Source: JACDAL01 sp963849115 (GTDB lineage Bacteria > Actinomycetota > CADDZG01 > WHSQ01). Taken from it: DNA of 64,000 bases. The notes below the pieces were generated by a model, which saw nothing but the letters and a program-made list of their open reading frames with translations, was not told the DNA's origin and made no database searches. The stretch covers positions 868,001 to 932,000 of the forward strand of contig CAWKGK010000009.1 of NCBI GenBank assembly GCA_963849115.1, given 5' to 3'. The position numbers and the translations under genes are program-made. Numbering within the stretch: the stretch's first letter is position 1; every line of letters begins with the position of its first letter. This document shows, one piece after another, positions 62,379-64,000 of the stretch.

Positions 62379-62414
62379 GAGTTGACGTTAGGCACCCTCG
62401 AGCCGACCCTAAGG

Positions 62415-63479
62415 TCACGGACTGAGCTCGGCCAGTGCCTCCTGCAGGACATCTCCATCGAGGGCGGTGGCCGTGGCTCCACGGTGGCCCGTCATGGTCT
62501 CGGCTTGGAGGACCGCGTTCACTATCGCCTCCTCGGTGGCGTCGATGACCGCGTCGAAGAGGTGATTGATGAGTTCGTCGGACAGCATCGCCAGTGAGAT
62601 CGACGGCGACTGTTCCAGCAGGCCCCGATTCCCAGTGGCGAAGGCGATCGCGAGGTCTCCGGAGGAGTTCTCGCCGACCCCGCCGGTGCGCGCGATACCG
62701 AAGGCCGTGCGCGCCGCAAGGCGGTCGCACTGGTGGGGCAGCAGGGGAGCGTCGGTGGCGGCCACGATGATGATCGAGCTGCTGGGAGGCCAGGTCCGTT
62801 CGGATGTGGGAAGGGGCACGCGGGTTTTGGTCAGCCGCTCGCCCACCGGGAGCCCGATGACTCGAAAGCGCTCCCGGCGCCCGTGATTTGCCTGGACCAG
62901 GACCCCCACGATGCAGTCGGCCTGCTCGACACGCCGAGACGAGGTGCCGATGCCGCCCTTGAACTCGTGGCAGATCATGCCGGTCCCGCCGCCCACGTTT
63001 CCCTCTGGGACCGGGCCGGAGGCGGCCGAAGCTAGGGCCGAGTGCAGGTGGTCCGAGGCGACATGCATTCCGTGGATGTCGTTGAGATCACCGTCCCAGG
63101 TCTCGCCCACCACCGGCAGACCCCCAGTGCGACCAGTCGAGCACAGAGCGTCGCGCACGACCCCCACGCTGAAGGTGTTGGTGATCGCGATCGGCGAGCT
63201 CAGCATGCCCGATTCCCGCACCCACTCGAGCCCGGTGAGCTCTCCGTTGCCGTTGATCCGATGGCATCCGGCGAAGAGGGGTTCGGCTCCCATGTCGCCG
63301 GGGTGGGGCAGGACCACGGTGACCCCCGTGCGGACGGACTCGCCTTCGCTCAGAGTCGTGTGGCCAACCTCCACACCGGGAACATCGGTGATCGCATTGA
63401 ACTGCCCGGGAGGCAGCTCTCCGATCTCGATGCCGAGCTCGCGAGCGCGCATTTCCGGCAACCATACGGGGAGACGCAC
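62415..63479 (-). CDS. P1-family (DmpA-like) peptidase
   Basis: A 354-residue self-processing N-terminal-nucleophile peptidase, the beta-peptidyl or L-aminopeptidase D-Ala-esterase family. Typical start ELPPGQFNAITDVPGVEVGHTTL, then EGNVGGGTGMICHEFKGG and the self-cleavage/nucleophile region GENSSGDLAIAFATGN. The GTG at 63479 gives the longest form; an ATG nine codons later (MRARELGIEIG) is also possible. Ends 36 bases from repeat copy B. Confidence 0.9.
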   Translation of the reverse strand: MRLPVWLPEMRARELGIEIGELPPGQFNAITDVPGVEVGHTTLSEGESVRTGVTVVLPHPGDMGAEPLFAGCHRINGNGELTGLEWVRESGMLSSPIAITNTFSVGVVRDALCSTGRTGGLPVVGETWDGDLNDIHGMHVASDHLHSALASAASGPVPEGNVGGGTGMICHEFKGGIGTSSRRVEQADCIVGVLVQANHGRRERFRVIGLPVGERLTKTRVPLPTSERTWPPSSSIIIVAATDAPLLPHQCDRLAARTAFGIARTGGVGENSSGDLAIAFATGNRGLLEQSPSISLAMLSDELINHLFDAVIDATEEAIVNAVLQAETMTGHRGATATALDGDVLQEALAELSP

Positions 63480-63499
63480 AGAGGTCGTAGCCTTCGGGC

Positions 63500-64000
63500 A
63501 TGGCGGAGATAGGGCTCTTCCCGCTGGGTGTGGCTTTGCTCCCCTCGGAGGTGCTACCCCTGCACATCTTCGAGGACCGCTACCGGGAGCTGATCGAGGA
63601 GTGCATCTCCGGGCCGACGCCGTTCGGGCTGCTCTACGCCGACGAGGCGGGGATGCGCTCCGTGGGCACCGAGGCCAGAGTCGCCCACGTCCTCGATCGC
63701 TTCGACGACGGCCGTCTCAACATCGCAGTCCTGGGCATCGAACGTTTTCGCGTCGTCCGGCTCACCGAGGGCAGGTCCTTCGGTACTGCCGAGGTCGAGC
63801 CTTGGGCCGACGAGCAGGACGACGGCCCGGTCTCTCCGATCGAAGCGTGCGTGGCCGCGGCCGACCGGATCGCCGCCGCCTCGGAGGTGGATTCGGAGGC
63901 CGATTTCTCGGGGGCCCGGTCGGCCTTCGAGCTGGCGGCGCGTATCCAGCTTCCAGAGGGAGTCAAGCAAGAGTTAATCGAGATGCGCTCGGAGAGGCGG
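63500..64000 (+). CDS. LON substrate-binding-domain protein, cut by the window end
   Basis: The first 167 residues of a protein beginning MAEIGLFPLGVALLPSEVLP and continuing HIFEDRYRELIEECI, FGLLYADEAGMRSVGTEARV and VLGIERFRVVRLTEG. This is the N-terminal substrate-recognition domain of Lon, usually a free-standing protein of 200-230 residues; a full Lon is less likely because one is already encoded here. ATG at 63500, 20 bases from the divergent peptidase gene. The frame is still open at the end of the window. Confidence 0.88.
   Translation, partial: MAEIGLFPLGVALLPSEVLPLHIFEDRYRELIEECISGPTPFGLLYADEAGMRSVGTEARVAHVLDRFDDGRLNIAVLGIERFRVVRLTEGRSFGTAEVEPWADEQDDGPVSPIEACVAAADRIAAASEVDSEADFSGARSAFELAARIQLPEGVKQELIEMRSERR

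Overview
The window is GC-rich (roughly two thirds G+C by eye) and densely coded, with many GTG/TTG starts, ATGA/GTGA overlaps between operon genes, a DtxR/IdeR-type iron box and an apparently leaderless leader ORF. With the gene content (DUF5317, DUF5947, DUF6084, group 1h [NiFe]-hydrogenase, AAA/TPR-fused class III cyclases, PspC, ChaB), this points to an Actinomycetota chromosome, probably an uncultured soil or subsurface lineage. No rRNA, tRNA, CRISPR array or intact mobile element was seen.

Layout. 0-10 kb: an OmpR-type two-component pair; an IS1595-like protein that lost its catalytic core; and a minus-strand operon of two heavy-metal-type RND pumps flanking a short lipoprotein. 10-16 kb: choline dehydrogenase and a betaine-aldehyde-dehydrogenase-like gene, then a membrane GGDEF-EAL protein preceded by a 29-residue ORF, divergent from a DUF5317 gene. 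16.5-31.3 kb: one long plus-strand [NiFe]-hydrogenase locus: hypF, hypC, a second hypC-like gene, hypD, hypE, a double-SIS gene, small and large subunits, a NifU/Rieske-like electron carrier, DUF5947, DUF6084, an unnamed gene, the endopeptidase, hypA and hypB. The small subunit has Cys-x-x-Asp at the proximal cluster, the mark of oxygen-tolerant high-affinity group 1h enzymes, which suggests scavenging of atmospheric H2. An iron-box match lies in the promoter region of the structural genes.

31-42 kb: an ABC-2 exporter operon behind a 22-codon leader ORF and a terminator/antiterminator pair; a kinase-less sensor-like membrane protein; a ChaB protein; a CDF metal exporter with a foldable 5' region; an alpha/beta hydrolase, acetoacetyl-CoA synthetase and MMPL transporter in one operon; and a TetR gene whose promoter carries a perfect 14-bp palindrome. 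42-56 kb: a DUF2269 protein; a cyclase-ATPase-TPR protein immediately followed by a membrane-HEAT-cNMP-binding protein (a likely cyclic-nucleotide producer and sensor); PspC; a four-gene membrane/cupredoxin cluster; a second cyclase-ATPase; a methyltransferase. 56-64 kb: Lon, an M42 peptidase, an MBL-rhodanese protein, nicotinamidase, a P1-family peptidase and the start of a LON-domain protein that runs off the window.

Two cross-cutting observations. A repeat of about 190 bp with imperfect inverted ends occurs twice, each time abutting a stop codon (after hypD and after the nicotinamidase). At least nine apparent one-base frame breaks interrupt otherwise well-conserved genes (second RND pump, hydrogenase large subunit twice, NifU/Rieske gene, DUF6084, second cyclase several times, methyltransferase). 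Their number and the compensating pairs suggest sequencing or assembly error more than real decay, so those products are described as if intact, with the break positions given.
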